Part shown: positions 30,229-37,581 of the stretch, in pieces
How the letters are laid out: each line of letters begins with the position of its first letter
Numbering within the stretch: position 1 is the stretch's first letter
Assembly (NCBI RefSeq): GCF_000265465.1
Contig: NC_018016.1
Coordinates: forward strand, 377,501 to 441,500
Origin: Ornithobacterium rhinotracheale DSM 15997
Lineage (GTDB): Bacteria; Bacteroidota; Bacteroidia; Flavobacteriales; Weeksellaceae
Direction of reading: 5' to 3'
Length of the DNA stretch: 64,000 bases
Translations under genes and position numbers: made by a program
The notes under the pieces: generated by a model
Databases searched by the model: none
Told to the model about the DNA's origin: nothing
What the model saw: only the letters and a program-made list of their open reading frames with translations

Positions 30229-30522
30229 CTATCCTTCTCTTTTCACTGGCCCTACGGCATCGTCTATCTCTTTTTTTGCTTCATCGATTTCGTGCTGAAT
30301 TTCCTTGACAGAATCTTTTATTTCACCAGAAGGATCCATTTTTTCTGCCGATGACATCACCTCTCGTTTAATCTCGTCGGTAGCCTCGCGCATCGCTCGC
30401 ACGCCTTCGCCAAGCCCTCGCGCAATCTCAGGGATTTTGCTCGGCCCAAAGATTAAAACCGCTACGAAGATGATAAATACAATCTCCTGAAACCCAATAA
30501 AAGCAATAATGATTGAAAACAT
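30229..30522 (-). CDS. TatA/TatB-family twin-arginine translocase subunit
   Basis: 97 residues. An N-terminal membrane helix (IVFIIFVAVLIFGPSKIPEIA) contains the FGPSKIPEIARGLG hinge typical of Tat pore subunits, followed by an amphipathic helix and a charged tail rich in Glu and Lys. Bacteroidota often use a single TatA/B-like subunit with TatC. No tatC is adjacent. The stop and the PAP2 start are adjacent, so they are co-transcribed. Confidence 0.9.
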   Translation of the reverse strand: MFSIIIAFIGFQEIVFIIFVAVLIFGPSKIPEIARGLGEGVRAMREATDEIKREVMSSAEKMDPSGEIKDSVKEIQHEIDEAKKEIDDAVGPVKREG

Positions 30523-30557
30523 AATCGCAAATTTAAAACTATTTCTATGGATTACAC

Positions 30558-30600
30558 AAAAAAAGCCACTCTATCTTGAGCGGCTTTTCCATTTTTTTGA
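30558..30600 (-). terminator. terminator of glmM
   Basis: AAAAAGCC / GGCTTTT hairpin with an ACTC/GAG extension, downstream of glmM on the minus strand. T runs lie on both sides. Confidence 0.7.
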
Positions 30601-30614
30601 GTAAAGTTTCTAAT

Positions 30615-31997
30615 TTAAATTAAACCTTTTACTACTTCTATCATCTTTTGCGCCAATTGGTCGGCTTTTTCTTGCGTAGTACTCTCGGTATAGATTCTGA
30701 TGATTGGCTCTGTGTTTGATTTTCTTAAATGCACCCACTCATCTGCAAAATCGATTTTCACACCATCGATGGTGTTTACCTCTTCGTTTTCGTAGTGTTT
30801 TTCTACTTTTTTAAGTAAATCATCTACATTGATTTCTGGCGTAAGCTGAATTTTATTTTTACTCATAAAGTAAGCAGGGTATTCTGCACGCAATTCGCTC
30901 ACCGTTTTTCCTTTTTTAGCCAAATGAGTTAAGAACAAGGCAACGCCCACCAAGGCATCTCTACCATAGTGCAAATCTGGGAAAATCACGCCACCGTTTC
31001 CTTCACCACCAATTTTTGCACCTTTTTCTTTCATTAATTCTACTACATTCACCTCTCCTACAGCCGAAGGGAAATATTCTTGACCACGTTTTTTAGCCAC
31101 ATCTCTCAACGCTCTTGAAGATGAAAGGTTTGAAACCGCTACAGATTTTTCGTTTTCCAAAACATAATCTGCTACCGAAACCAAAGTATATTCTTCCCCG
31201 AACATTTCACCTTTTTCAGTAATTAATGCTAAACGGTCTACATCTGGATCTACAACGATTCCTAGATCTGCATTTTTCTCTTTCACAAGTGCCATAACAT
31301 CTGTCAAATGTTCTTTTAACGGCTCTGGATTGTGTGGGAAGTGCCCGTTTGGCTCACAATATAATTTAGTGTATTGCACTCCAAGAGCATCTAGCAATTG
31401 CGGAATTGCCAAACCTCCAGTTGAGTTCACGGCATCGATCACCACATTGAAGTCTGCATTTTTGATGGCATCTACATCTACTAATTTATGTTTTAAAATC
31501 TTATCTATATGGATTTTAATCGCATCTTCGTTTACAGAGTATTGCCCAAGCTCATCTACCTCAACATAATCAAATTTTTCTTCCTCAGCGATTTGCAAAA
31601 TTTGTTCTCCATCTTTTCCTGAAACAAATTCACCTTTTTCATTTAAAAGTTTAAGTGCGTTCCATTGTTTTGGATTGTGGCTTGCAGTAAGGATGATTCC
31701 ACCATCAGCTTTAAGCTCTGGCACCATAATTTCGATGGTAGGCGTAGTACTAAGCCCGCAATCGATGACATCGATTCCCACGCCTTGCAAACTCGCAGTA
31801 ACTAATTTATTGACCATTTCGCCAGAAATTCTAGCATCACGACCTATGACTACTGTAGTTTTTGCATTTCCTTTTTTGTTTTTGAGCCAAGTACCGTATG
31901 CTGAAGCGAATTTCACTGCATCTAGTGGTGTAAGGTTCTCACCTACAGCTCCCCCGATGGTACCTCTGATTCCTGAAATAGATTTAATTAAAGCCAT
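30615..31997 (-). CDS. glmM: phosphoglucosamine mutase / phosphohexomutase
   Basis: 460 residues of the alpha-D-phosphohexomutase family. The phospho-serine is Ser106 in TASHNPKQWN. The metal loop is DPDVDRLAL, the sugar loop EGNGGV and the phosphate loop RKSNTEPIIRIY. GlmM converts glucosamine-6-P to glucosamine-1-P for UDP-GlcNAc; a phosphomannomutase role is possible, since Bacteroidota GlmM sequences are hard to separate from it. Alone on the strand with its own terminator. Confidence 0.88.
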   Translation of the reverse strand: MALIKSISGIRGTIGGAVGENLTPLDAVKFASAYGTWLKNKKGNAKTTVVIGRDARISGEMVNKLVTASLQGVGIDVIDCGLSTTPTIEIMVPELKADGGIILTASHNPKQWNALKLLNEKGEFVSGKDGEQILQIAEEEKFDYVEVDELGQYSVNEDAIKIHIDKILKHKLVDVDAIKNADFNVVIDAVNSTGGLAIPQLLDALGVQYTKLYCEPNGHFPHNPEPLKEHLTDVMALVKEKNADLGIVVDPDVDRLALITEKGEMFGEEYTLVSVADYVLENEKSVAVSNLSSSRALRDVAKKRGQEYFPSAVGEVNVVELMKEKGAKIGGEGNGGVIFPDLHYGRDALVGVALFLTHLAKKGKTVSELRAEYPAYFMSKNKIQLTPEINVDDLLKKVEKHYENEEVNTIDGVKIDFADEWVHLRKSNTEPIIRIYTESTTQEKADQLAQKMIEVVKGLI

Positions 31998-32083
31998 TTT
32001 ACTTATTGTTTATTATACATTTTGAGGGATAAAGTTAATCATTATTTAGCAAACTTATCTCGAATTTCGCTTTTTTTTTATTT

Positions 32084-32100
32084 TTTGGCACCTTCCTTGC
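32084..32100 (+). promoter_or_regulatory. candidate sigma-54 promoter
   Basis: TTGGCAC, five bases, then TTGCA gives the -24/-12 pattern with the exact ten bases between GG and GC. It lies 36 bases before the GlsB-like gene on the same strand. It is the only such site noticed in the window. Confidence 0.65.
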
Positions 32101-32136
32101 AATTATTAACGCGTAAACTTTTAAATTTTAAAAATT

Positions 32137-32391
32137 ATGGGATTTATTTCATGGATTATTTTTGGATTAATCGCGGGAGCAATTGCTAAAGCTATTCACC
32201 CTGGTAAAGATCCAGGAGGATGGATTGCGACAATACTTATTGGTATCATCGGTTCATCTGTTGGGGGATGGTTAGGTAGTGTATTATTTAACATTCAAAA
32301 CCCTAAGGATTTTAGCTTTCAAAGTTTTGCAATTGCAGTAGCAGGGGCATTGATCTGTTTGTTTATTTATAGAAAAATTACTTCTAAGTAA
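32137..32391 (+). CDS. GlsB/YeaQ/YmgE-family membrane stress protein
   Basis: 84 residues with three short Gly-rich membrane helices (MGFISWIIFGLIAGAIAKAI, IATILIGIIGSSVGGWLG, and IAVAGALICLFIYRK). This small family is named transglycosylase-associated, but it has no enzyme motif and is usually induced by stress. The upstream sigma-54-type site suggests regulated expression. Confidence 0.88.
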   Translation: MGFISWIIFGLIAGAIAKAIHPGKDPGGWIATILIGIIGSSVGGWLGSVLFNIQNPKDFSFQSFAIAVAGALICLFIYRKITSK

Positions 32392-32412
32392 TTTAGAAAC
32401 TGAATATTCAAT

Positions 32413-32452
32413 TGAAAGAGGATAGATTTTTAGCTCTATCCTCTTTTTTTAT
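32413..32452 (+). terminator. terminator of the GlsB-like gene
   Basis: AAAGAGGATAGA / TCTATCCTCTTT stem followed by a T run. Confidence 0.9.
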
Positions 32453-32496
32453 TATTTAATTCGTTAGTGATTATGTTTTATCATTATTTCTAAAGC

Positions 32497-32533
32497 AAAA
32501 AAGGGACTAAGTTCAAGACTTAGTCCCTTTTTT
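32497..32533. terminator. strong hairpin, probably the original tmRNA terminator
   Basis: AAAAAAGGGACTAAGT / ACTTAGTCCCTTTTTT with a five-base loop works on both strands. Before the 8.07-kb element inserted, it would have lain about 40 bases past the tmRNA 3' end. Confidence 0.75.
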
Positions 32534-32573
32534 AGTCCCTCCTTATTTGGAAGTCTCTGATAATCATAAAAAA

Positions 32574-32586
32574 TTGTGGAGTCGGC
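32574..32586. repeat. left attachment site (attL)
   Basis: TTGTGGAGTCGGC copies the tmRNA 3' end; similarity continues with one mismatch to GGA. Confidence 0.85.
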
Positions 32587-32725
32587 AGGAACAAAATGGC
32601 TTTATTTGCCCATTTTTTGATGAGGTCAAAAATACCGTAAAACACCCCGCTAACTTTATCAAATACAATGTTTTATAGCTATCTGAAAAGTAAAAAGAAA
32701 TAAAGTAAGATTAAAGTTAATTAAT

Positions 32726-32754
32726 GTTTTACCGTACCGCACACCGTACCAAAT
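32726..32754. repeat. 29-bp direct repeat near the left element end
   Basis: It is identical to 40561-40589. The core ACCGTACC occurs twice within it. It lies 139 bp inside attL and overlaps the region before the integrase start. Candidate recombinase arm-binding site. Confidence 0.75.
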
Positions 32755-32766
32755 TAAAAATAGTTA

Positions 32767-32774
32767 TATATTTG
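32767..32774 (+). promoter_or_regulatory. -7 box of the integrase gene
   Basis: TATATTTG lies 21 bases before the ATG at 32796. The 29-bp repeat lies just upstream, so recombinase binding could repress the promoter. Confidence 0.6.
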
Positions 32775-32795
32775 TATCGTTCAAAAGTTACAAGT

Positions 32796-34133
32796 ATGCC
32801 AACCGTTAAATATTTGGTTCGTGGAAAGGCGAACCCGTCAAAAATCAATATCCGTTTTTTATCAGAGAACAATGCGGATTATAGAATAAGTACCCCGTTA
32901 GTAATTAACCCCGATTATTTCAGTAATAAAACGGGTAAGGTTAGAAAAGTAGCGCAATACGCTGAAAGGGAAACAATGCAAAGCCAATTAAACGCCCTTA
33001 GTGATTATGTTATAAAAAGATACAACCAAGATATAAAAAAGGGCTTAGTTAATGGCTCGGGGTGGTTGCGTAATGTATTAGACGAATATTTTAATACCCC
33101 CGCTAAAAATGATTTAAATTTTTTACATAATTACGCCGTGTATTATTCGGAAAAATTAAAAATAAAACGAAACGACAAAACGGGCGAAATTGGAACGGCA
33201 CGGGGTACGCTATTAAAATACATAACCATAGCGAAAAAAATAAATGCGTTTGATAAATACAAGCGTAAAAAACACCTTTTAACCGATGTAAACAATAAAT
33301 ACCGCAACGCCTTTTTAAACTACCTTTTAGAGGTGGAAAATTTAGGGCGTAATACTGCGGGGCGATATATTAAGTTTTTAAAAACCGTTTGTTTAGACGC
33401 TCAAAAAGAGGGTTACACGGTAAGCCCCGAATTAGCCCAAATAAAAGGGTTCACGGTAAAGGTGGACAAAATATATTTATCATTTGACGAGTTGGAAAGG
33501 ATAGAGCAAACGCCCGTAAAATTAAAGCACTTAGAAGACGCCAAAGATTGGTTAATTATTGGGTGCTATGTAGGGCAAAGGGTGGGCGATTTATTGAGTT
33601 TAACAGAGCAAAACATAACGAATAACGGAAACCTTGAATTTATAGAAATAACCCAACAAAAGACAAAAAAACGGGTTTCTATATTAGTCCATCCGAAAGT
33701 AAAAGAGATATTAAATAAAAGAGGGGGCAAATTTCCAAAACGCCCCGCCGTCAATTTAGAAAGTGCTAAAACCATATTTAACCGACAAATAAAAACCGTT
33801 TGCAAAATTGCGGGGCTTACCGAGAAAATAAACGGGGCAAAAGTGAACCCCGACACAAACAGAAAGGAAAACGGGATATTTGAAAAATGGGAGCTTATAA
33901 CCTCGCACATTTGTAGGCGTTCGTTTGCGTCTAATTATTACGGCGAAATGCCAACGGCGTTAATTATGAACATAACGGGGCATAGTACCGAAAAAGAGTT
34001 TTTAAACTACATAGGAAAAACAAACATAGACTACGCCGAGCAAATGGCTAAATATTGGAATATGGAAAGCCAAAAACAAAATATAAAAGAGGGCAAACAA
34101 AACCCATTCCACAAAATAAGCAAAGCAATATAA
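32796..34133 (+). CDS. tyrosine recombinase (integrase)
   Basis: 445 residues. The N-terminal arm-binding and SAM-like core-binding parts (MPTVKYLVRGKANPSKINIR; FLHNYAVYYSEKLKI) lead to a catalytic domain with Arg in YVGQRVGDLLSL, His and Arg in SHICRRSFASNYYG, His in ITGHSTEKEF and the nucleophile Tyr in LNYIGK. This is the Bacteroidota phage/transposon integrase type. The ATG at 32796 is used because the frame from 32724 includes the 29-bp repeat and the promoter box. It should recombine attL and attR at the tmRNA. Confidence 0.93.
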   Translation: MPTVKYLVRGKANPSKINIRFLSENNADYRISTPLVINPDYFSNKTGKVRKVAQYAERETMQSQLNALSDYVIKRYNQDIKKGLVNGSGWLRNVLDEYFNTPAKNDLNFLHNYAVYYSEKLKIKRNDKTGEIGTARGTLLKYITIAKKINAFDKYKRKKHLLTDVNNKYRNAFLNYLLEVENLGRNTAGRYIKFLKTVCLDAQKEGYTVSPELAQIKGFTVKVDKIYLSFDELERIEQTPVKLKHLEDAKDWLIIGCYVGQRVGDLLSLTEQNITNNGNLEFIEITQQKTKKRVSILVHPKVKEILNKRGGKFPKRPAVNLESAKTIFNRQIKTVCKIAGLTEKINGAKVNPDTNRKENGIFEKWELITSHICRRSFASNYYGEMPTALIMNITGHSTEKEFLNYIGKTNIDYAEQMAKYWNMESQKQNIKEGKQNPFHKISKAI

Positions 34134-34147
34134 ACACCACGCTAAGG

Positions 34148-34449
34148 ATTGCGAAATAATACCCTGCACCCCGTGCCAAGCGTACGGGGTTATTTATGCC
34201 TGCACCTCAACCCACGAGCGCACCAAGCCCGCCCGTGTGGCTTAAATGCGTGCCGTTTGCGAGCATAAAAATAGATAGGGGGCGTATTCTATGCGAAAAA
34301 ACACGAAACCCGCTAAAACAAAGGATTTGCCCTGAAAATTAATTGCGTGTTAATTGGGGATAATTACCATTTATTACTATTTCAATACCATTTTTTTTGA
34401 GCAAAAACACCAAAATAATTGAAATAATTACTATTTTTGGACTTCCAAA
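34148..34449 (+). repeat. repeated block upstream of leader A
   Basis: About 300 bases are closely similar to 39453-39753 upstream of leader D. The block holds a terminator-like hairpin (CCCCGT/ACGGGG at 34169-34189), a 14-codon frame (MRKNTKPAKTKDLP, 34291-34335), and the promoter region of leader A. The AKTKxLP ending is the same as at both ends of cargo proteins A and B, so this may be the worn end of another cassette. Confidence 0.75.
34168..34193 (+). terminator. terminator after the integrase gene
   Basis: CCCCGT / ACGGGG hairpin followed by TTATTT. The same hairpin is at about 39473-39497. Confidence 0.7.
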
Positions 34450-34583
34450 CTAACGAATATGAACAATAAGACAAAGATTTTGCCCGTGTGGTATGGTGTC
34501 GGTGTGCGAAAGTACCCGAAACGCTTTCGTTAGGCGTGGAACACCTAAGCCGTGCGGGTTTTTTAATATCCAAACTAACGAAT
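34441..34583 (+). promoter_or_regulatory. structured leader A with address CTAACGAA
   Basis: The -7-like box TATTTTTG is at 34432-34439. Address copies CTAACGAA lie at 34450-34457 and 34575-34582, the second one base before the ATG of the cargo gene. The apical loop TTCGTTAG (34526-34533) is the exact complement. Outer helix: CCCGTGTGG (34483-34491) with CCGTGCGGG (34550-34558); inner helices GGTGT/ACACC and ACGC/GCGT; a side hairpin GTGC-GAAA-GTAC. A T run follows the outer helix. A short frame starts at 34459 and stops in the loop. Inference: a cis-acting RNA in which the loop pairs either with the 5' copy or with the start region of the gene. Confidence 0.8.
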
Positions 34584-34892
34584 ATGACAAAGAAAGAAAC
34601 CGCAAAAACAAAAGGTTTGCCAACCCCTAAAATTGAGTTCCAAAATTGGAATGAAGTTTTTAATTTTACTTATGATGTTTTAAGTCTTTGCGAAAGTACC
34701 GCAATACTACAAAGCGAAAACAGACAATGCAAAACAGACGATATAGAGCATTGTAAATTAATCGGTTCAAATGGTATGCAAATAAAAAATGTTATTGCAT
34801 ATGTAAAAGAGCTTTTACCATTATTTAGTGATGTGATAATAATAGAGAAAGCCCAAGCCACACCCACAGCAAAAACAAAGGCTTTGCCCTAG
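34584..34892 (+). CDS. cargo protein A, unknown function
   Basis: 102 residues with no recognised domain or signal sequence. It opens MTKKETAKTKGLPTPK and ends TAKTKALP, so the AKTKxLP tag occurs at both ends. The body is predicted mostly helical with two Cys. The ATG at 34584 is set by comparison with the second copy at 35096-35404, which is identical over all 309 bases. It follows leader A directly. Its loose pattern of hydrophobic residues (VLSLCESTAIL, then NVIAYVKELLPLF) resembles cargo C (IVEVSRVALL, then NVLQVVNELIPY), so they may be distant relatives. Confidence 0.75.
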   Translation: MTKKETAKTKGLPTPKIEFQNWNEVFNFTYDVLSLCESTAILQSENRQCKTDDIEHCKLIGSNGMQIKNVIAYVKELLPLFSDVIIIEKAQATPTAKTKALP

Positions 34893-34952
34893 AATTAATA
34901 CCATTTTTTTAAGCAAAAACGCCTAAATAATTGAAATTAATTGCTATTTTTG

Positions 34953-35095
34953 GACTTCCAAACTCAACAAAATGAATAAACGAAACCAAAAATTTGCCCG
35001 TGTGGTATGGTGTGGGTATGCGAAAGCACCTAAACGCTCGTTGAGGCGTGGAACACCTAAGCCGTGCGGGTTTTATATTATCCAAACTCAACAAA
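34953..35095 (+). promoter_or_regulatory. structured leader B with address CTCAACAA
   Basis: The -7-like box TATTTTTG is at 34945-34952. Address copies CTCAACAA lie at 34963-34970 and 35087-35094, just before the ATG at 35096. Loop TCGTTGAG (35038-35045) is complementary at seven of eight positions. The outer helix CCCGTGTGG (34997-35005) with CCGTGCGGG (35062-35070), the ACGC/GCGT loop helix and the GAAA side hairpin are as in leader A. The short frame from 34972 reads through the loop (VVWCGYAKAPKR). Confidence 0.8.
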
Positions 35096-35404
35096 ATGAC
35101 AAAGAAAGAAACCGCAAAAACAAAAGGTTTGCCAACCCCTAAAATTGAGTTCCAAAATTGGAATGAAGTTTTTAATTTTACTTATGATGTTTTAAGTCTT
35201 TGCGAAAGTACCGCAATACTACAAAGCGAAAACAGACAATGCAAAACAGACGATATAGAGCATTGTAAATTAATCGGTTCAAATGGTATGCAAATAAAAA
35301 ATGTTATTGCATATGTAAAAGAGCTTTTACCATTATTTAGTGATGTGATAATAATAGAGAAAGCCCAAGCCACACCCACAGCAAAAACAAAGGCTTTGCC
35401 CTAG
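35096..35404 (+). CDS. cargo protein B, identical to cargo A
   Basis: 102 residues, with all 309 bases identical to 34584-34892, and the following 35 bases nearly so. Only the leader in front differs, in its address and loop. A very recent duplication or gene conversion is implied, while the leaders have different pairing codes. Function unknown; no toxin, nuclease or DNA-binding motif was seen. Confidence 0.75.
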   Translation: MTKKETAKTKGLPTPKIEFQNWNEVFNFTYDVLSLCESTAILQSENRQCKTDDIEHCKLIGSNGMQIKNVIAYVKELLPLFSDVIIIEKAQATPTAKTKALP

Positions 35405-35463
35405 AATTAATACCATTTTTTTAAGCAAAAACGCCTAAGTAATTGAAATAATTACTATTTTTG

Positions 35464-35603
35464 ACACTCCTAAAAGTAAAACATTATGACACACAAAAAG
35501 AAATTTTACCCCCGTTGGTGCGGTAAGGCGAAAGCCCCCGAATGCTCGTTTTACAGCATAGGACACCTTACGGGGGTTTATCATTCCTAAAAAGTAAAAC
35601 AAA
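35464..35603 (+). promoter_or_regulatory. structured leader C with address GTAAAAC
   Basis: The most diverged copy. TATTTTTG is at 35456-35463. GTAAAAC lies at 35476-35482 and 35594-35600, four bases before the ATG at 35604. Loop GTTTTAC (35548-35554) is the exact complement. The loop helix is ATGC/GCAT where the other copies have ACGC/GCGT, a compensatory change. The outer helix is CCCCCGT (35509-35515) with ACGGGGG (35570-35576), and GGTG pairs with CACC. The side hairpin keeps the GAAA loop (GGC-GAAA-GCC). Confidence 0.82.
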
Positions 35604-35903
35604 ATGACAAAGCTAAAAGAAAGTTTAACGGACGAGCAAACGGCACTAATTGAAAAGCTGACTAGAGAAATAAGCGTAAACCCAACAACCCAAAACCCCG
35701 AGTACAATATAAGAATAACGGGCGATTATATAGATAGGTTGGGGCTAGTTGCCGATATTGTAGAGGTTAGCCGTGTGGCGTTGCTAAATGACACATACGA
35801 ACCCGCCCAAATTGTGCCAAGTGTAGCAAATGTTTTGCAGGTAGTAAATGAATTAATACCATACGAGGGTGCAGAGTTATTAAATAATTTAAAAGGGATT
35901 TAG
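35604..35903 (+). CDS. cargo protein C, unknown function
   Basis: 99 residues, acidic, predicted mainly helical, no recognised domain. It begins MTK like the other cargo proteins because the leader's 3' part includes ATGACAAAG. A strong terminator follows eight bases after the stop, so leader, gene and terminator form a complete transcription unit. It may be a distant relative of cargo A/B (see there). Confidence 0.7.
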   Translation: MTKLKESLTDEQTALIEKLTREISVNPTTQNPEYNIRITGDYIDRLGLVADIVEVSRVALLNDTYEPAQIVPSVANVLQVVNELIPYEGAELLNNLKGI

Positions 35904-35911
35904 CCAAATGT

Positions 35912-35937
35912 AACCGCTCAATAAGAGCGGTTTTTTT
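35912..35937 (+). terminator. terminator of cargo gene C
   Basis: ACCGCTC / GAGCGGT hairpin followed by seven T. Confidence 0.9.
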
Positions 35938-36017
35938 ATGCCTGTACCTCAACCCCGAACAAAACAATAAAACCCGCACAATGGTACGGGTTTAATATGA
36001 AGAATGAAATTTAAAAC

Positions 36018-36044
36018 AAAACCCCGCAAAGTATGGCGGGGTTT
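36018..36044. terminator. hairpin terminator
   Basis: AAACCCCGC / GCGGGGTTT type stem with a seven-base loop. Able to act on both strands. Confidence 0.7.
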
Positions 36045-36122
36045 GGCTCGTGTTCAAAAGTTGTAATATGGGGTAAATAATTACGAGGGCAAAGGTAAAC
36101 AAAAAAAATAAAGAAAAAAATA

Positions 36123-36140
36123 AAATGTTTGACTAAAATA
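36123..36140. repeat. 18-bp repeat before two element genes
   Basis: AAATGTTTGACTAAAATA occurs here, 32 bases before 36172, and again at 36941-36958, 19 bases before 36978. Candidate shared operator. Confidence 0.6.
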
Positions 36141-36143
36141 CAT

Positions 36144-36151
36144 TAACTTTG
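36144..36151 (+). promoter_or_regulatory. -7 box of the gene at 36172
   Basis: TAACTTTG matches TAnnTTTG, 20 bases before the start codon. Confidence 0.6.
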
Positions 36152-36171
36152 TAGCGTTCAAATTTAATGTT

Positions 36172-36879
36172 ATGGGAAAGCAAAGTAAAATAACGATTAC
36201 ACACTATTTAAATACAAATCTTAAACCCTACAAGATTAACGGAGAAGATTATTACCCTATTTATTTACAAGTAACCGCCAAGCGTAAAACCACAAAAATA
36301 CGCTCATTGATGTTTGAGGAATATTATACCGAAAACGACTTTAAAGAAATATTTAGTTTTGAAGATGAAGACGACAGGGTACAAGTAGAAAACGAAATAA
36401 CAATTTTTGAAAATGTAGCAAAGTTAATAATTGGCGCAATTGGGGATTTTGATACTACATTTTACGCTAAGTACATAAACTTTTCTAATAGTATAAGTAT
36501 ATGGAAGCCAGATACTGAATGTTTAGAATACGACGGCAAAAAGATAAGTACATTTAGTAAAAATTCAATATTCGGTTTTGCGTTAGATACATTGTATTTA
36601 GAAATGACGAACGAGGTAAAAGAAACCACGATATTTGAATTTTTTAATAAAGAAAATCAAAATAAAGCAATAGAATATATCAAAAGTAAGGGGGTGGAAA
36701 ATGTAGAGGATGTACTAAATGACATTAATAATTTGATGTTTTACGCCTCACTAGATTACTTTTCATATTATTTAGAGGCAAGCCAAAAAACAAAGGATTT
36801 AAAAGAATTATACGAATTACTTTTTGAAAATTATAATAGAATAATAAGTGAAAAATTATTTAAAAAATACGGCGTTTAG
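36172..36879 (+). CDS. protein with integrase arm-domain-like N-terminus but no catalytic domain
   Basis: 235 residues. The first 70 (ITHYLNTNLKPYKINGEDYY, IYLQVTAKRKTTKIRS) resemble the arm DNA-binding domain of Bacteroidota tyrosine recombinases. The remaining 165 residues are acidic and helical and lack any Arg-His-Arg-Tyr catalytic set. It could bind the recombinase arm sites and modulate integration, or be a regulator; this is inference. It has its own promoter and terminator. Confidence 0.55.
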   Translation: MGKQSKITITHYLNTNLKPYKINGEDYYPIYLQVTAKRKTTKIRSLMFEEYYTENDFKEIFSFEDEDDRVQVENEITIFENVAKLIIGAIGDFDTTFYAKYINFSNSISIWKPDTECLEYDGKKISTFSKNSIFGFALDTLYLEMTNEVKETTIFEFFNKENQNKAIEYIKSKGVENVEDVLNDINNLMFYASLDYFSYYLEASQKTKDLKELYELLFENYNRIISEKLFKKYGV

Positions 36880-36903
36880 GCGTTGTATTTTTTTAAGGAT
36901 TAA

Positions 36904-36930
36904 TGTTTGAGTAAAACGCTCAAACTTTTT
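36904..36930 (+). terminator. terminator of the gene at 36172
   Basis: GTTTGAG / CTCAAAC hairpin with a seven-base loop and a T run. Confidence 0.8.
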
Positions 36931-36940
36931 ATTTAAAAAC

Positions 36941-36958
36941 AAATGTTTGACTAAAATA
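36941..36958. repeat. second copy of the 18-bp repeat
   Basis: Identical to 36123-36140. It lies just before the HTH gene at 36978. Confidence 0.6.
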
Positions 36959-36977
36959 ATAAAACAATAATATAAAT

Positions 36978-37274
36978 ATGACAACAACAACCATTACCCA
37001 AGTAGAGGGCGTAAAGGCGCACGAATTGGCGCAAATCATAGCCCGAGAAGTTAAAAACGCAATGGCACAACCTCAACCCGAAACAATGAACCCCGAAAGG
37101 CTTTTAACACGCAAGCAAACAGCCGAAATGCTAAGTGTTACACTCGTAACCTTAAACAATTGGAAAAAATCGGGGGTATTAGTCCCTTACCGAATAGGTA
37201 ACCAAGTAAGATATAAAGAAAGCGAGGTATTAAACGCTTTGCAATCAATGAACCCCGAAACCCGCAAGCGATGA
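36978..37274 (+). CDS. excisionase/MerR-like helix-turn-helix protein
   Basis: 98 residues. The second half is a winged HTH of the HTH_17 type: LLTRKQTAEMLSVTLVTLNN, then WKKSGVLVPYRIGNQVRYK. Such proteins serve as recombination directionality factors (Xis) or plasmid regulators. It overlaps the next gene by four bases and heads a three-gene unit ending in the replication protein. The 18-bp repeat upstream is a possible operator. Confidence 0.82.
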   Translation: MTTTTITQVEGVKAHELAQIIAREVKNAMAQPQPETMNPERLLTRKQTAEMLSVTLVTLNNWKKSGVLVPYRIGNQVRYKESEVLNALQSMNPETRKR

Positions 37275-37567
37275 GAACCGAAATAATAAAACGATGTTTT
37301 GACGAAATGGCGGGTTTTGGTACGCTCAACGAAAGCGAGCAAATGCACACACTGCAATCGGTTGTTAATACGCTCGGAAGTTACCCGAAACCCCGCCAAA
37401 AAGGCGATGAGGTAGAACCAAGCCCCGAAGATTTAGGGGCTTTTTTAAGTGCGTCTAATGTGCGCAATGCCTGCAAGCTCGCAATGCTTAGGGTGTGGCG
37501 TACCTCAACGGCTGAAAACATTATAAACACAAATTTAGAAATAGCCCTAACGCTATTAACCGAGTAA
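37271..37567 (+). CDS. small protein of unknown function
   Basis: 98 residues, no recognised domain, soluble, with a Pro/Glu linker (YPKPRQKGDEVEPSPEDLG) between two helical parts. The ATGA overlap with the HTH gene suggests translational coupling, and the replication gene follows 14 bases later. A replication accessory role is possible but not shown. Confidence 0.6.
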   Translation: MRTEIIKRCFDEMAGFGTLNESEQMHTLQSVVNTLGSYPKPRQKGDEVEPSPEDLGAFLSASNVRNACKLAMLRVWRTSTAENIINTNLEIALTLLTE

Positions 37568-37581
37568 ACAAAGGCGTTTAA

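Noticed and set aside
34488-34583. Extending cargo gene A upstream through the leader
   Set aside because: The four leaders are conserved as RNA structure and the shared start ATGACAAAG marks the true N-terminus.
34441-35603. Group II intron, retron or diversity-generating element as explanation for the leader repeats
   Set aside because: No reverse transcriptase or intron domains V/VI are present in the element, and the module is only about 140 nt.
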